60,598 bases of DNA from Nocardioides turkmenicus (lineage in GTDB: Bacteria; Actinomycetota; Actinomycetes; Propionibacteriales; Nocardioidaceae): positions 1 through 60,598 of the forward strand of contig NZ_JAALAA010000026.1 in the NCBI RefSeq assembly GCF_011045035.1, in the 5' to 3' direction. This document shows positions 1 through 8,580 of this stretch, piece by piece (the stretch's first letter is position 1; the number at the start of each line of letters is the position of its first letter). The notes under the pieces are model-generated. The model was given only the letters and a program-made list of their open reading frames with translations. It was not told the origin of the DNA and made no database searches. The position numbers and the translations under genes are program-made.

Positions 1-1
1 G

Positions 2-829
2 CCACCCCCGCCCGCCGGCGCGCTGCCCGGTTCACCCGCTGTCCGGACGTACGTCTATGTCGACGACCTGGACCGCTGCGACCCTGCCACCGCGGCTGGG
101 GTGCTGCGGGCCGTCGACGAGCTGGGCGGCCAGGACGGCGTCGCGGTCGTCGCGGCGGTCGACGCGCGGGCGATGCAGAAGTCGCTCGAGGGCCGGGTGG
201 CGGAGCCCGCGGCGTACATCTCTCGGGTGTTCGACGTGCCGTTCGCGATGCGCGCGTTCGCGGGCGACCCTGCGGTGCGTTTCATGCGGTCGCTGATGCG
301 TCAGGCGGTGCCGTCGTGGCCGGCGGCGCTGGCCACGGGCTCCGGCGACCGGTCCGGGCGCCAGGTCGTGGTGGAGAGCTTCGAGCTGTCGCCCGGAGAG
401 GCGCTCTTCACCAGCGAGCTTGCGAGGTTCTGCGCAACTCCCGGTGGCGCGAGGAAGCTGCTCACGGTCTACCGGCTGGCGCGCACGGCCCCGGTCGTGA
501 GCGCCACCGCCGAGCCGTCGGTCCTCCGCGCTCTCGGGATCCTCGTCGCGATCCTGGTGGGAGCGCCGGCCCAGGCCGCCCAGGTCCTCGGTGCGGTGGT
601 CGAGGAGCTGGCGGCCGGGGCCGAGGGAGCCACGTTCCAGAAGGTCCTCGAGAAGGTCGCACGCGAGCACACGGCCGGGTGTGGGCGGGCGACGTGCGGC
701 TCGTGCGCCGATTGGTCGCGGGTCAACCGTGCCTTCGCCGACCTCGTCCGGGGGCAGGACGTGCCGATGGAGGTCGGGGCGTACGCCGAGTGGGTCGACG
801 AGGTCGCCAGATTCGCTCTTCCCGGCTGA
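2..829 (+). CDS. KAP-family P-loop NTPase, C-terminal part (cut by window edge)
   Basis: The frame is open from the left edge, so the N-terminus with the Walker A motif lies outside. The first visible residues contain a Walker B-like block, YVYVDDLDRCD. This is followed by an AVDARAM block and an ISRVFDVPF block about 55 residues on, the order and spacing known for KAP NTPases (DDLDRC, then VDR, then the YLEKIFQ-PF region). KAP proteins are predicted ATPases, often membrane-associated and sometimes linked to anti-phage systems; the role here is unknown. Near the C-terminus a CGRATCGSC cluster could bind a metal. About 275 residues are visible. The downstream SDR has its own operator, so the two are probably separate transcription units. 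Confidence 0.7.
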   Translation, partial: PPPPAGALPGSPAVRTYVYVDDLDRCDPATAAGVLRAVDELGGQDGVAVVAAVDARAMQKSLEGRVAEPAAYISRVFDVPFAMRAFAGDPAVRFMRSLMRQAVPSWPAALATGSGDRSGRQVVVESFELSPGEALFTSELARFCATPGGARKLLTVYRLARTAPVVSATAEPSVLRALGILVAILVGAPAQAAQVLGAVVEELAAGAEGATFQKVLEKVAREHTAGCGRATCGSCADWSRVNRAFADLVRGQDVPMEVGAYAEWVDEVARFALPG

Positions 830-843
830 CCCTTCCCGAAAAG

Positions 844-857
844 TGAAACACGTTCTA
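844..857 (+). promoter_or_regulatory. KstR-like TetR operator
   Basis: TGAAACACGTTCTA fits the published KstR consensus TNNAACNNGTTNNA exactly. It ends 11 nt before the SDR start codon, so a bound repressor would cover the promoter or start of the SDR/sulfotransferase unit. KstR controls sterol and cholesterol catabolism genes in actinobacteria. The site is seen; the regulator is inferred, and no kstR gene is in the window. Confidence 0.6.
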
Positions 858-868
858 CTCTAGGCGCC

Positions 869-1663
869 ATGACTGGACTCCTGGATGGCAAGGTCGTCGT
901 GCTCTCGGGGGTCGGCCCCGGTCTCGGCCGCTCGCTGGGCGAGCAGGCCGCGCTGATGGGCGCCGACCTGGTGCTCGCCAGCCGCACCGAGAAGCGACTG
1001 CAGAAGATGGCCGGCGTGGTCGAGGAGCACGGACGGCGCGCGCTGGTCGTGCCGACCGACATCACCGACGAGGATGCCCGCCGGCACCTGGTCGACGCCG
1101 CGCTCGAGGAGTTCGGCCGTGTCGACGTGCTCCTCAACAACGCCTTCGGCATTCCGCCGATGGACCCCCTCACCCAGATTCCGCTCGACGCGCTCCGGCT
1201 CGCGCAGGAATCCAACGTCTACGCACCGCTGCGGCTCTCGGCGCTCTTCGCCGACGCGCTCGCGGCCACGCCCGACAAGCCGGGCGGCGCGATCGTGATG
1301 ATCAACTCCGCGGTGCTCTACCAGAGCCAGCCCGAGTTCGCCGGCTACAAGCTCTCCAAGGGCGCCCTCGCCCACCTCGCCTCCTCGCTGGCGACCGAGC
1401 TCGGGCCCCGCGGCATCCGGGTCAACTCCGTCGCGCCGTCCTACATCTACGAGGACGTCAACAAGGCCTACTTCGACTGGATCGCCTCGGAGTCGGGGCG
1501 CACGCACGAGGAGGTGTACGCCGAGAAGGCCGCTCCCACCGACCTGAAGCGGCTCGCGACCCCGGAGGAGGTGGCCCGGGCGGCGCTCTTCCTGGGCAGC
1601 GACCTGGCCTCCGCGGTCACCGGGACCGTGCTCAACGTGGACTGCGGGGAGTTCCATGACTGA
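869..1663 (+). CDS. SDR family NAD(P)-dependent oxidoreductase
   Basis: A 264-residue classical short-chain dehydrogenase/reductase. The cofactor-binding glycine motif is GVGPGLG near residue 16, the LLNNAFG block sits near residue 90, and the catalytic part has a Ser in INSAV followed by YKLSK (Tyr-x3-Lys) near residues 157-161. The length is typical of the family. It should catalyse reversible NAD(P)-dependent alcohol/ketone oxidoreduction in the cytoplasm; the substrate is not visible. It overlaps the sulfotransferase by 8 nt, so the two are translationally coupled. A KstR-like operator lies just upstream, which suggests a steroid or related lipid substrate. From memory, the KstR regulon of M. 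tuberculosis contains a similar oxidoreductase/sulfotransferase-like pair (Rv3530c-Rv3529c). The leader lacks a clear Shine-Dalgarno sequence. Confidence 0.9.
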   Translation: MTGLLDGKVVVLSGVGPGLGRSLGEQAALMGADLVLASRTEKRLQKMAGVVEEHGRRALVVPTDITDEDARRHLVDAALEEFGRVDVLLNNAFGIPPMDPLTQIPLDALRLAQESNVYAPLRLSALFADALAATPDKPGGAIVMINSAVLYQSQPEFAGYKLSKGALAHLASSLATELGPRGIRVNSVAPSYIYEDVNKAYFDWIASESGRTHEEVYAEKAAPTDLKRLATPEEVARAALFLGSDLASAVTGTVLNVDCGEFHD

Positions 1664-2825
1664 GGCGCGGCCGACAGAGACCATGCCCCGTGAGCGAGCG
1701 GACGTCGGGACGTACGAGGACATCTGCGCCGCCGCCACCCGCACCACCGGGCTCGACGACTTCGGAGGGACCGACCACGAGGAGGGGCTGCGGCTCCTCG
1801 TCGAGGACCTGGCCTCGCCCGAGGCCGGGCTGACCCCAGTCGGCAACTACTTCCACCGCGCCCAGGTGAAGTCCGCCCTCGTCGGCCGGCTCATGACCCA
1901 GGCCCGTTTCGCGGAGTTCCCCCAGCACCAGGACGTACGCATCGAGCGGCCGATCTTCGTGACCGGGCTCGTCCGCACCGGCACCACCGCGCTGCACCGG
2001 CTCCTGGCCGCCGACCCGGCACACCAGGGCCTGGAGACCTGGCTGACCGAGTTCCCGCAGCCGCGGCCGCCGCGCGAGACCTGGGAGGACGACCCGGTCT
2101 TCGACGCGCTGCAGAACGCCTACCGGCAGCACCACGTCACCAACCCCGAGTTCATGGGGATCCACTACATGGACGCCACCAGCGTCGAGGAGTGCTGGCG
2201 GGTGCTGCGGCAGAGCGGCAAGTCGATCTCGTTCGAGTCGCTGGCCAACGTCCCGCGCTACTCCGCCTGGCTGGCGAAGCAGGACTGGCGCGACGCGTAC
2301 GAGCACCACCGGCGCAGCCTGCAGCTCATCGGGCTCAACGACACCGACAAGCGCTGGGTGCTCAAGAACCCCTCCCACCTGGTCGCGCTCGACGCGCTGA
2401 TGGAGGTCTATCCGGACGCGCTCGTGGTGGTCACCCACCGGGACCCGGTGGTCTCGGTCGCCTCCGGTTGCTCGCTGTCCGCGGAGGCGACGGCAGGGAT
2501 GTCGACCACGTTCGTCGGCGAGACGATCGGGGCTACCCAGCTGGAGATGCTCTCCCGGTCGTGGCGCTCCTTCGGCGAGGCCCGACAGCGCTACGACCAG
2601 GCGCAGTTCCTCGACGTCGACTACCGCGAGTTCGTGAAGGATCCGGTCGGCACGGTCGAGCGCATCTACGCCCACTTCGAGATCCCGTGGAGCGACGCCG
2701 CTCGCGCCGAGGTCTCGCGCATCGACGCCGAGTCGCGCACCGGGAGCGCACGGCCCCGGCACGACTACAGCCTGGCCGACTACGGGCTGACCGAGGACGA
2801 GGTTCGCCAGGCGTTCACCTCCTGA
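1656..2825 (+). CDS. Sulfotransferase family protein
   Basis: A 389-residue member of the bacterial sulfotransferase superfamily (Sulfotransfer_3 type). The 5'-phosphosulfate-binding loop appears as FVTGLVRTGTTALHRLL near residue 103. The 3'-phosphate-binding strand/helix appears as YPDALVVVTHRDPVVSVASG near residue 252. Such enzymes transfer sulfuryl from PAPS to hydroxyl groups; many actinobacterial paralogues have unproven activity. The start lies inside the end of the SDR gene (8-nt overlap), so the pair is almost certainly one operon under the KstR-like site. The acceptor could be a steroid-derived or polyketide/lipid alcohol, which is inference from context. Confidence 0.85.
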   Translation: MTEARPTETMPRERADVGTYEDICAAATRTTGLDDFGGTDHEEGLRLLVEDLASPEAGLTPVGNYFHRAQVKSALVGRLMTQARFAEFPQHQDVRIERPIFVTGLVRTGTTALHRLLAADPAHQGLETWLTEFPQPRPPRETWEDDPVFDALQNAYRQHHVTNPEFMGIHYMDATSVEECWRVLRQSGKSISFESLANVPRYSAWLAKQDWRDAYEHHRRSLQLIGLNDTDKRWVLKNPSHLVALDALMEVYPDALVVVTHRDPVVSVASGCSLSAEATAGMSTTFVGETIGATQLEMLSRSWRSFGEARQRYDQAQFLDVDYREFVKDPVGTVERIYAHFEIPWSDAARAEVSRIDAESRTGSARPRHDYSLADYGLTEDEVRQAFTS

Positions 2826-2927
2826 TCCGGCGAGCGCCCTTCGCGGCTCACCGGACGTGCTCTAACGTGCGGCCCGAGCTCATGGGGGTGCGGCTCATGA
2901 TGCTGCCCAACTCACGGGAGTCGTGTG

Positions 2928-4514
2928 ATGAGTCACGCTGCGGTACTGGCCTCCGAGTCGACGGACGCGCCCGCAAGGCCGTCGGCCAGGCTGGTGGTCG
3001 TGCTCGCGCTGCTGGCCGCGTTCGCGGCCTCGATGAGCCTCTACTTCGCCACCACCCAGGCGCTCTCGTACCACGCGCGTGACGAGGGACCGAACGCGTC
3101 GTACGCGATCTCGCTCCACCGAGGTGAGCTGCCCACCATCGACTCGCCGGTCGCGCTCGACCGGGAGCGCTTCCCGCAGATCACCCGCGGCGCGAACCGC
3201 GAGGAGTTCGATCGTCACCGGCTGATCTGGACCGCCAACCATCCGCCGCTCTACTACCTGCTCGGGGTGCCGTGGGTCGCACTCGCGGACGCGCTCGACA
3301 ACCCACACGTCCTGATCGCCGGGATGCGGGGCGTGAGCGCCCTGGCGTACGGGGTGCTGGTGTTCCTGGTCGGTCTGATCGCCTTCGAGGTCACACCGCG
3401 CCGCCCGGCGGCGGCGATGCTCGCGACCGCCATCACGGCCTCGCCCGCGGTCCTGGCGGTCGCGGCGGGGTTCATCATGAACGACAGCGTCGCGGTGGCG
3501 GCCTCGTCGCTGACCGTGCTCGCGACGCTGCGCATCCTAAGGCTCGGCGTGACCCGGAACCGGCTGATCGTGATGGCGGTCGCCGGCACGCTGGCCGCCG
3601 CGACGAAGGCGCCCGGCGTGATCACGGTGATCATGTGCGGGGCCGCGCTCGGGGTGACGCTGCTGCTCCGCGATCGCACCTGGAAGGGCTTGCGCCGGGC
3701 GACCTGGCTGACCGCGATCGCCACCGGGGTGCCGGGCCTGGCGATCGGCTGGTTCTACGTACGCAACATCGTGCTCTACGGCGACCCGACCGCGAGCTCG
3801 GCGCTCCTGGAGCGCTACCAGCGGGTGCAGGTGGACACCTGGTTCGAGGTGATGACCGCGCCCCGGTTCTGGCATGGCTGGTACGACCACCTGTGGGTGC
3901 CGCTGCCGCTGCGCGGCACCGGGCTGCACTGGGTGATCGACACGATCACCCTCGTCGCGCTGCTGGGGCTGGTGCTAGGCGTCGTGGCCCGGCTCCGTGA
4001 CCATGGCCGGGAGCAGGGTCTCGTCGTCAGCGCGCCCCGGGTCCCGTCGGTGGCCACGGTCGGCCTGCTCGTGCTGATCGCGCACGCCTTCGTGATCGTC
4101 GTCAACCTCGCCCAGTTCCGCTCCGGCGGCGGCAACCCGCACGAGCGCTACCTGATGACGATCATGCCGCTGGTGGCCATCGTGCTGTCGGTGGGCCTCC
4201 TGGCCATCGTCGACGCGGTCCCGTGGGGCGAGATCCGCCGCCGCGAGGAGATCGCCGCAGCGGTGATCTCGGCGTTCCTGCTCGGGATGGCCGCGGCGAC
4301 GTTCTCCGTCTCGGTGCGCACCCAGCTCCACCTGGGTCTCGACCGCATGCTCCCCGAGCTGCGGCCGCTGCCGGACGTCGTCCTGGTCGTCGGTGCGATC
4401 TGCGCGATGGTCGGCGTGGCCCTACCCCTGCTCTGGGGCCCGCCAGCGCTGAAGCGCCCCTCGTCCGGCCGCAGCGGAGTGATCACAACCGAAACTGTCG
4501 GTGGGGCCGCGTAG
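2928..4514 (+). CDS. GT-C-like polytopic membrane protein, paralogue 1
   Basis: About 528 residues with ten to twelve hydrophobic segments. After the first membrane helix comes an acidic loop (ARDEGPNASYA), then GELPTID and WTANHPPLYYLL; mid-protein there is WFYVRNIVLYGDPTAS; near the end a GGNPHERYLM motif. This pattern of an early Asp/Glu loop, HPPL and a late RY recalls GT-C glycosyltransferases (ArnT/PMT or DUF2142 type), which use polyprenyl-phosphate sugars on the outer membrane face. The exact family was not searched. Two closer-related paralogues start at 6925 and 9942. An ATG at 2928 is preceded by CGGGAG; a GTG three bases earlier is also possible. It ends 10 nt before uvrB. Confidence 0.75.
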   Translation: MSHAAVLASESTDAPARPSARLVVVLALLAAFAASMSLYFATTQALSYHARDEGPNASYAISLHRGELPTIDSPVALDRERFPQITRGANREEFDRHRLIWTANHPPLYYLLGVPWVALADALDNPHVLIAGMRGVSALAYGVLVFLVGLIAFEVTPRRPAAAMLATAITASPAVLAVAAGFIMNDSVAVAASSLTVLATLRILRLGVTRNRLIVMAVAGTLAAATKAPGVITVIMCGAALGVTLLLRDRTWKGLRRATWLTAIATGVPGLAIGWFYVRNIVLYGDPTASSALLERYQRVQVDTWFEVMTAPRFWHGWYDHLWVPLPLRGTGLHWVIDTITLVALLGLVLGVVARLRDHGREQGLVVSAPRVPSVATVGLLVLIAHAFVIVVNLAQFRSGGGNPHERYLMTIMPLVAIVLSVGLLAIVDAVPWGEIRRREEIAAAVISAFLLGMAAATFSVSVRTQLHLGLDRMLPELRPLPDVVLVVGAICAMVGVALPLLWGPPALKRPSSGRSGVITTETVGGAA

Positions 4515-4524
4515 TCTCGTAACC

Positions 4525-6651
4525 ATGCGTCCTGTCACTGATCTCGAGCGTCGTGTCGCCCCGTTCAAGGTGGTCTCCGACTACCAGCCCTCGGGCGACC
4601 AACCGGCCGCGATCGCGGAGATCACCAAGCGGATCCAGGACGGCGTCAAGGACGTCGTCCTGCTCGGCGCGACCGGCACCGGTAAGACCGCGACGGTGGC
4701 CTGGACCGCCGAGCAGCTGCAGCGTCCGATGCTGGTGCTGCAGCCCAACAAGACCCTCGCCGCCCAGTTCGCCAACGAGCTGCGCCAGCTCTTCCCGGAC
4801 AACGCGGTCGAATACTTCGTCTCCTACTACGACTATTACCAGCCTGAGGCGTACGTCCCCCAGACCGACACCTACATCGAGAAGGACTCCTCGATCAACG
4901 AGGAGGTCGAGCGGCTGCGCCACTCGGCCACCAACTCGCTGCTGACCCGGCGCGACGTGATCGTGGTGAGCACCGTGTCGTGCATCTACGGTCTCGGCAC
5001 CCCGCAGGAGTACGTCGACCGGATGATCCGGCTGCGGGTGGGGGAGGAGCACGACCGCGACTCGATCCTGCGGCGCCTGGTGGAGATCCAATACACCCGC
5101 AACGACCTGAGCTTCACCCGCGGCACGTTCCGGGTGCGCGGCGACACTCTCGAGATCTTCCCGGTCTACGAGGAGCACGCGGTCCGGATCGAGTTCTTCG
5201 GCGACGAGATCGAGCGGCTGATGACGCTGCACGCCGTCACCGGCGAGGTGCTCACCGAGGACCAGGAGCTCTATGTCTTCCCAGCGACCCACTACGTGGC
5301 CGGCCCCGAGCGCATGGAGCGTGCGATCAACGGCATCGAGGCCGAGCTCGACCAGCAGCTGAGCGCCTTCGAGAAGCAGGGAAAGATGCTCGAGGCGCAG
5401 CGGCTGCGGATGCGTACGACCTACGACATCGAGATGATGCGGCAGGTCGGCTCGTGCTCGGGCATCGAGAACTACTCGATGCACATCGACGGCCGCGAGC
5501 GCGGCTCGGCGCCCAACTGTCTGCTCGACTACTTCCCGGAGGACTTCGTCCTCGTCGTCGACGAGTCCCACGTCGCCGTCCCGCAGATCGGCGGGATGTA
5601 CGAGGGCGACATGTCCCGTAAGCGCAACCTGGTCGAGCACGGCTTCCGGCTGCCCAGCGCCCAGGACAACCGCCCGCTGAAGTGGGAGGAGTTCCTGGAG
5701 CGGATCGGCCAGACGATCTACCTCTCCGCGACGCCCGGCGACTACGAGCTCGACAAGGTCGGCGGCGACACCGTCGAGCAGATCATCCGCCCGACCGGCC
5801 TGGTCGACCCCGAGGTCATCATCAAGCCGACCAAGGGTCAGATCGACGACCTGATCGGCGAGATCAACGACCGGGTCGCCAAGAACGAGCGCGTCCTGGT
5901 CACCACGCTCACCAAGAAGATGTCCGAGGACCTCACCGACTACCTGCTCGATGCGGGGATCCGGACCCGATACCTCCACTCCGAGGTCGACACCCTCAAG
6001 CGGATCGAGCTCCTGCGCGACCTGCGGCTGGGGGAGTACGACGTCCTGGTCGGCATCAACCTGCTCCGTGAGGGCCTCGACCTCCCGGAGGTCTCCCTGG
6101 TCTCGATCCTCGACGCCGACAAGGAGGGCTTCCTGCGCTCGGACAAGTCGCTGATCCAGACCATCGGTCGTGCGGCCCGAAACGTCTCCGGCCAGGTGCA
6201 CATGTACGCCGACAAGATCACCCCCTCCATGGAGTCGGCGATCGAGGAGACCAACCGTCGCCGGGCGATCCAGATCGCCTACAACGAGGCCAACGGCATC
6301 GACCCGCAGCCGCTGCGCAAGAAGATCGCCGACATCACCGACATGCTCGCCCGCGAGGACGAGTCCACCCAGGAGCTGCTCAACACCTGGGCCGGCACCG
6401 AGGCCAAGGGCCGTGCGGGCAAGACGACCGCGAAGGCCCCGACCCCGATGCTCGGCGACGCCGCCCGCGAGGCCCGCGAGCGTGGCCTCGTCGGCCTCCC
6501 GTCCTCCGACCTGGCTCAGCTCATCGGCGACCTCACCGACCAGATGAAGGGCGCCGCCGCCGAGCTCCAGTTCGAGGTCGCCGCCCGGCTGCGTGACGAG
6601 ATCTCCGAGCTCAAGAAGGAGCTCAGGCAGATGATGGAGGCGACGAAGTGA
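4525..6651 (+). CDS. uvrB: Excinuclease ABC subunit UvrB
   Basis: UvrB is the damage-verifying helicase-like subunit of nucleotide excision repair, loaded by UvrA and paired with UvrC. The 708-residue protein has the N-terminal SGDQPAAI block, Walker A GATGTGKT near residue 47, the damage-probing beta-hairpin region (YYDYYQPEAYVPQTDTYIEK) near residue 100, a DESH motif near residue 345, helicase motifs including LREGLDLPEVSL and QTIGRAARN, and a C-terminal UVR domain (FEVAARLRDEI). The ATG at 4525 is chosen because upstream starts would run into the preceding gene and the family begins close to RPVTDLERRVAPF. No LexA box is obvious upstream. Confidence 0.98.
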   Translation: MRPVTDLERRVAPFKVVSDYQPSGDQPAAIAEITKRIQDGVKDVVLLGATGTGKTATVAWTAEQLQRPMLVLQPNKTLAAQFANELRQLFPDNAVEYFVSYYDYYQPEAYVPQTDTYIEKDSSINEEVERLRHSATNSLLTRRDVIVVSTVSCIYGLGTPQEYVDRMIRLRVGEEHDRDSILRRLVEIQYTRNDLSFTRGTFRVRGDTLEIFPVYEEHAVRIEFFGDEIERLMTLHAVTGEVLTEDQELYVFPATHYVAGPERMERAINGIEAELDQQLSAFEKQGKMLEAQRLRMRTTYDIEMMRQVGSCSGIENYSMHIDGRERGSAPNCLLDYFPEDFVLVVDESHVAVPQIGGMYEGDMSRKRNLVEHGFRLPSAQDNRPLKWEEFLERIGQTIYLSATPGDYELDKVGGDTVEQIIRPTGLVDPEVIIKPTKGQIDDLIGEINDRVAKNERVLVTTLTKKMSEDLTDYLLDAGIRTRYLHSEVDTLKRIELLRDLRLGEYDVLVGINLLREGLDLPEVSLVSILDADKEGFLRSDKSLIQTIGRAARNVSGQVHMYADKITPSMESAIEETNRRRAIQIAYNEANGIDPQPLRKKIADITDMLAREDESTQELLNTWAGTEAKGRAGKTTAKAPTPMLGDAAREARERGLVGLPSSDLAQLIGDLTDQMKGAAAELQFEVAARLRDEISELKKELRQMMEATK

Positions 6652-6681
6652 GCGCGCCGGCCACTAAGTAGCCAGATTGCG

Positions 6682-6826
6682 CGCTGGTCGAGCCGCGAGC
6701 GCCAGCGAGCGTGTCGAGACCAACACAGTCCTATCGAGCGCCGAGGGGACCGTGTGGGTCATCTCGACAAGCTCGATACAACGCTCGACACGCCTCCGCC
6801 TAGCGGCTCCGGCGGCTCGACCAGCG
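6682..6826. repeat. REP-like intergenic inverted repeat
   Basis: The 273-nt gap after uvrB is bounded internally by perfect 15-bp inverted arms, CGCTGGTCGAGCCGC at 6682-6696 and its complement at 6812-6826. Between them lie further TCGAGA/TCTCGA and CGCTCGACACG elements. The sequence type (GGTCGAGC, GTGTCGAGA) looks like a dispersed extragenic palindrome, but no second copy was recognised in this window. It could also act as a transcript-end structure between uvrB and the next gene. Confidence 0.6.
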
Positions 6827-6924
6827 GGGCGTCGACAATCGCTCACCTGTCCGTCGCGCTCTGTTCACCCCCTGTGAGCCGTGGCCCGTGGGTTACGTCA
6901 GTTTCGCGCGTTACGGTCGTAATT

Positions 6925-8571
6925 GTGTCTGTTCCGCGGGTCTCCATGTCCCAGTCCACGATCTGCGTACTGCTGCTGGGCGTGCTCGGCTTCGCGATGA
7001 GCGCCCAGGTGGCGATCGCGATGCCGGCCCTGTTCAAGGCCGACGAGCGGGCGCACGCGGCGTACGCGGTGGCGCTCTCCCAGGGGACGCTGCCGACGAT
7101 CGACACCGACATCCCCGACGACCCGGCGCGCTACCCGCAGCTGGCCGAGAGCCTCTTCGGGGCGGACGAGGCACACCGCGACATCTGGGTCGCCAACCAC
7201 CCGCCGCTGTTCTATGTGATGAGCCAGCCCCTGGTCTGGCTCGGCGACGCGGTCGGCTCACCGGGACTGACGCTGCTGGGGATGCGGCTGCTCAACGCTC
7301 TCGGCTTCGCGCTCACCACGATCCTGGTGGGCCTGCTGGCGCGTGAGCTGGTGCCACGGCGCCCGGCGGTGCCGGTGATCGCCTCGGCGATGTGCATCGG
7401 CTGCGGCGCGATGACGTTCGTGGGCGGCGGCATCTACAACGACGGCTGGTCCTCGGCAGCGGCGTTCATGACGCTCTACCTCGGCTTCCGGATGATCCGG
7501 CAGGGCGTGACCCGCGAGCGCCTGATCGCCGCGGCCGCGGTCGGGGTGGCGGCCGCCGGCTTCCGCTCCACCGGCCTGGTGGCGGTGCTCTTCCTCGGCG
7601 CCTGCGTCCTGGTGGCCATGTGGCTGCGCGAGCCGTCGCTGCGTACGTTCCTGCGCGGCACGTTCTGGCGTGCCGTCGGGATCGCGGCATGCATCGGGAT
7701 GGCGCCGGTGGTCGTGTTCGGCTGGTTCTACGTGCGCAACATCCAGCTCTACGGCGACCCGACGGCGTCGAGCTCGCTCTTCGAGAAGTTCGGGCGCGAG
7801 CCCAACGGCACCACGCTGTTCCAGCTGGTCAACCCGGAGTTCTACGGCCACCTCCTCGGCAGCCTGTGGACCGACGGCAACATCGCGAACCACTGGAGCC
7901 AGGCGGCCGCGATCGTGCTCACGCTGACCCTGGTCGGCCTCGTGCTCGACGCCGCCGCGAAGGCAAACCCGCGCAGCACGGGAGTCCTGCGGCGCATCCG
8001 GCTCGTCCCGCAGAGCACGATGCAGCACCGCCAGGACCTGGCGATCTGGGCGCTCCTCGGCGGCTACTGCCTGCTGATCCTGATCAACGTCGCCGGGTTC
8101 ATCGCCGGCGGCGGCTGGATCCACGCGCGCTACGCGGTGCCGTTCCTGCCGTTCCTCGCCGCCGGAGCCGGGATCGCCGCGCTCCGCCTGGGACGCATCC
8201 TGCCGCTGCGGGTGTCGACCGGCCCGACCACCGGTGAGACCGCGCTCGACGAGGCACGCGACCTGCGGGTCGGTCTCGGCGTCTCGCTCGCCTTCATGGT
8301 CGTCGGCCTGGTGTGCCACCTCGACACCGAGCAGTACGTCGACGGCCCGGTCAGCAGCACCTTCGCGCTGGTCGCGCTGGTGGCTGCCGACCTGGTGATG
8401 TTCGCGGTCGCCGCGTACGTCGCCACCGAGCTGCGCCGCCGGATGCGGCCGGGCACGTTCGACGCCGCTCCGGCTCTCGTCGCGCCCGTGACGGCAGGTC
8501 CTGTGACCGATGTCGCGCCGAGGCGTCCACGGGAGAGCACCGGCGGCTCGGCTACCCCGAAGGCGCCGTAA
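6925..8571 (+). CDS. GT-C-like polytopic membrane protein, paralogue 2
   Basis: About 548 residues. It shares long blocks with paralogue 3: LLLGVLGFAMSAQ in the first helix, KADERAHAAYA, LSQGTLPTID, WVANHPPLFYVMS, FYVRNIQLYGDPTAS, and GGWIHARYAVPFLP near the end. The paralogy and the acidic first loop plus HPPL suggest a GT-C-fold glycosyltransferase of the ArnT/DUF2142 kind; the sugar and acceptor are unknown. The GTG at 6925 is chosen because it aligns with the start of paralogue 3 (GTGTCT in both); the frame is open further upstream into the repeat, and an ATG at 6946 is an alternative. It is followed 9 nt later by an MFS gene. The C-terminal tail is Pro/Arg-rich and longer than in the paralogues. 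Confidence 0.75.
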   Translation: MSVPRVSMSQSTICVLLLGVLGFAMSAQVAIAMPALFKADERAHAAYAVALSQGTLPTIDTDIPDDPARYPQLAESLFGADEAHRDIWVANHPPLFYVMSQPLVWLGDAVGSPGLTLLGMRLLNALGFALTTILVGLLARELVPRRPAVPVIASAMCIGCGAMTFVGGGIYNDGWSSAAAFMTLYLGFRMIRQGVTRERLIAAAAVGVAAAGFRSTGLVAVLFLGACVLVAMWLREPSLRTFLRGTFWRAVGIAACIGMAPVVVFGWFYVRNIQLYGDPTASSSLFEKFGREPNGTTLFQLVNPEFYGHLLGSLWTDGNIANHWSQAAAIVLTLTLVGLVLDAAAKANPRSTGVLRRIRLVPQSTMQHRQDLAIWALLGGYCLLILINVAGFIAGGGWIHARYAVPFLPFLAAGAGIAALRLGRILPLRVSTGPTTGETALDEARDLRVGLGVSLAFMVVGLVCHLDTEQYVDGPVSSTFALVALVAADLVMFAVAAYVATELRRRMRPGTFDAAPALVAPVTAGPVTDVAPRRPRESTGGSATPKAP

Positions 8572-8580
8572 CCTCTCTGT

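Noticed and set aside
4483..6201. Long open frame antisense to uvrB
   Set aside because: It mirrors codon bias of the real gene in GC-rich DNA; no family similarity or start signal, while UvrB is certain on the other strand.
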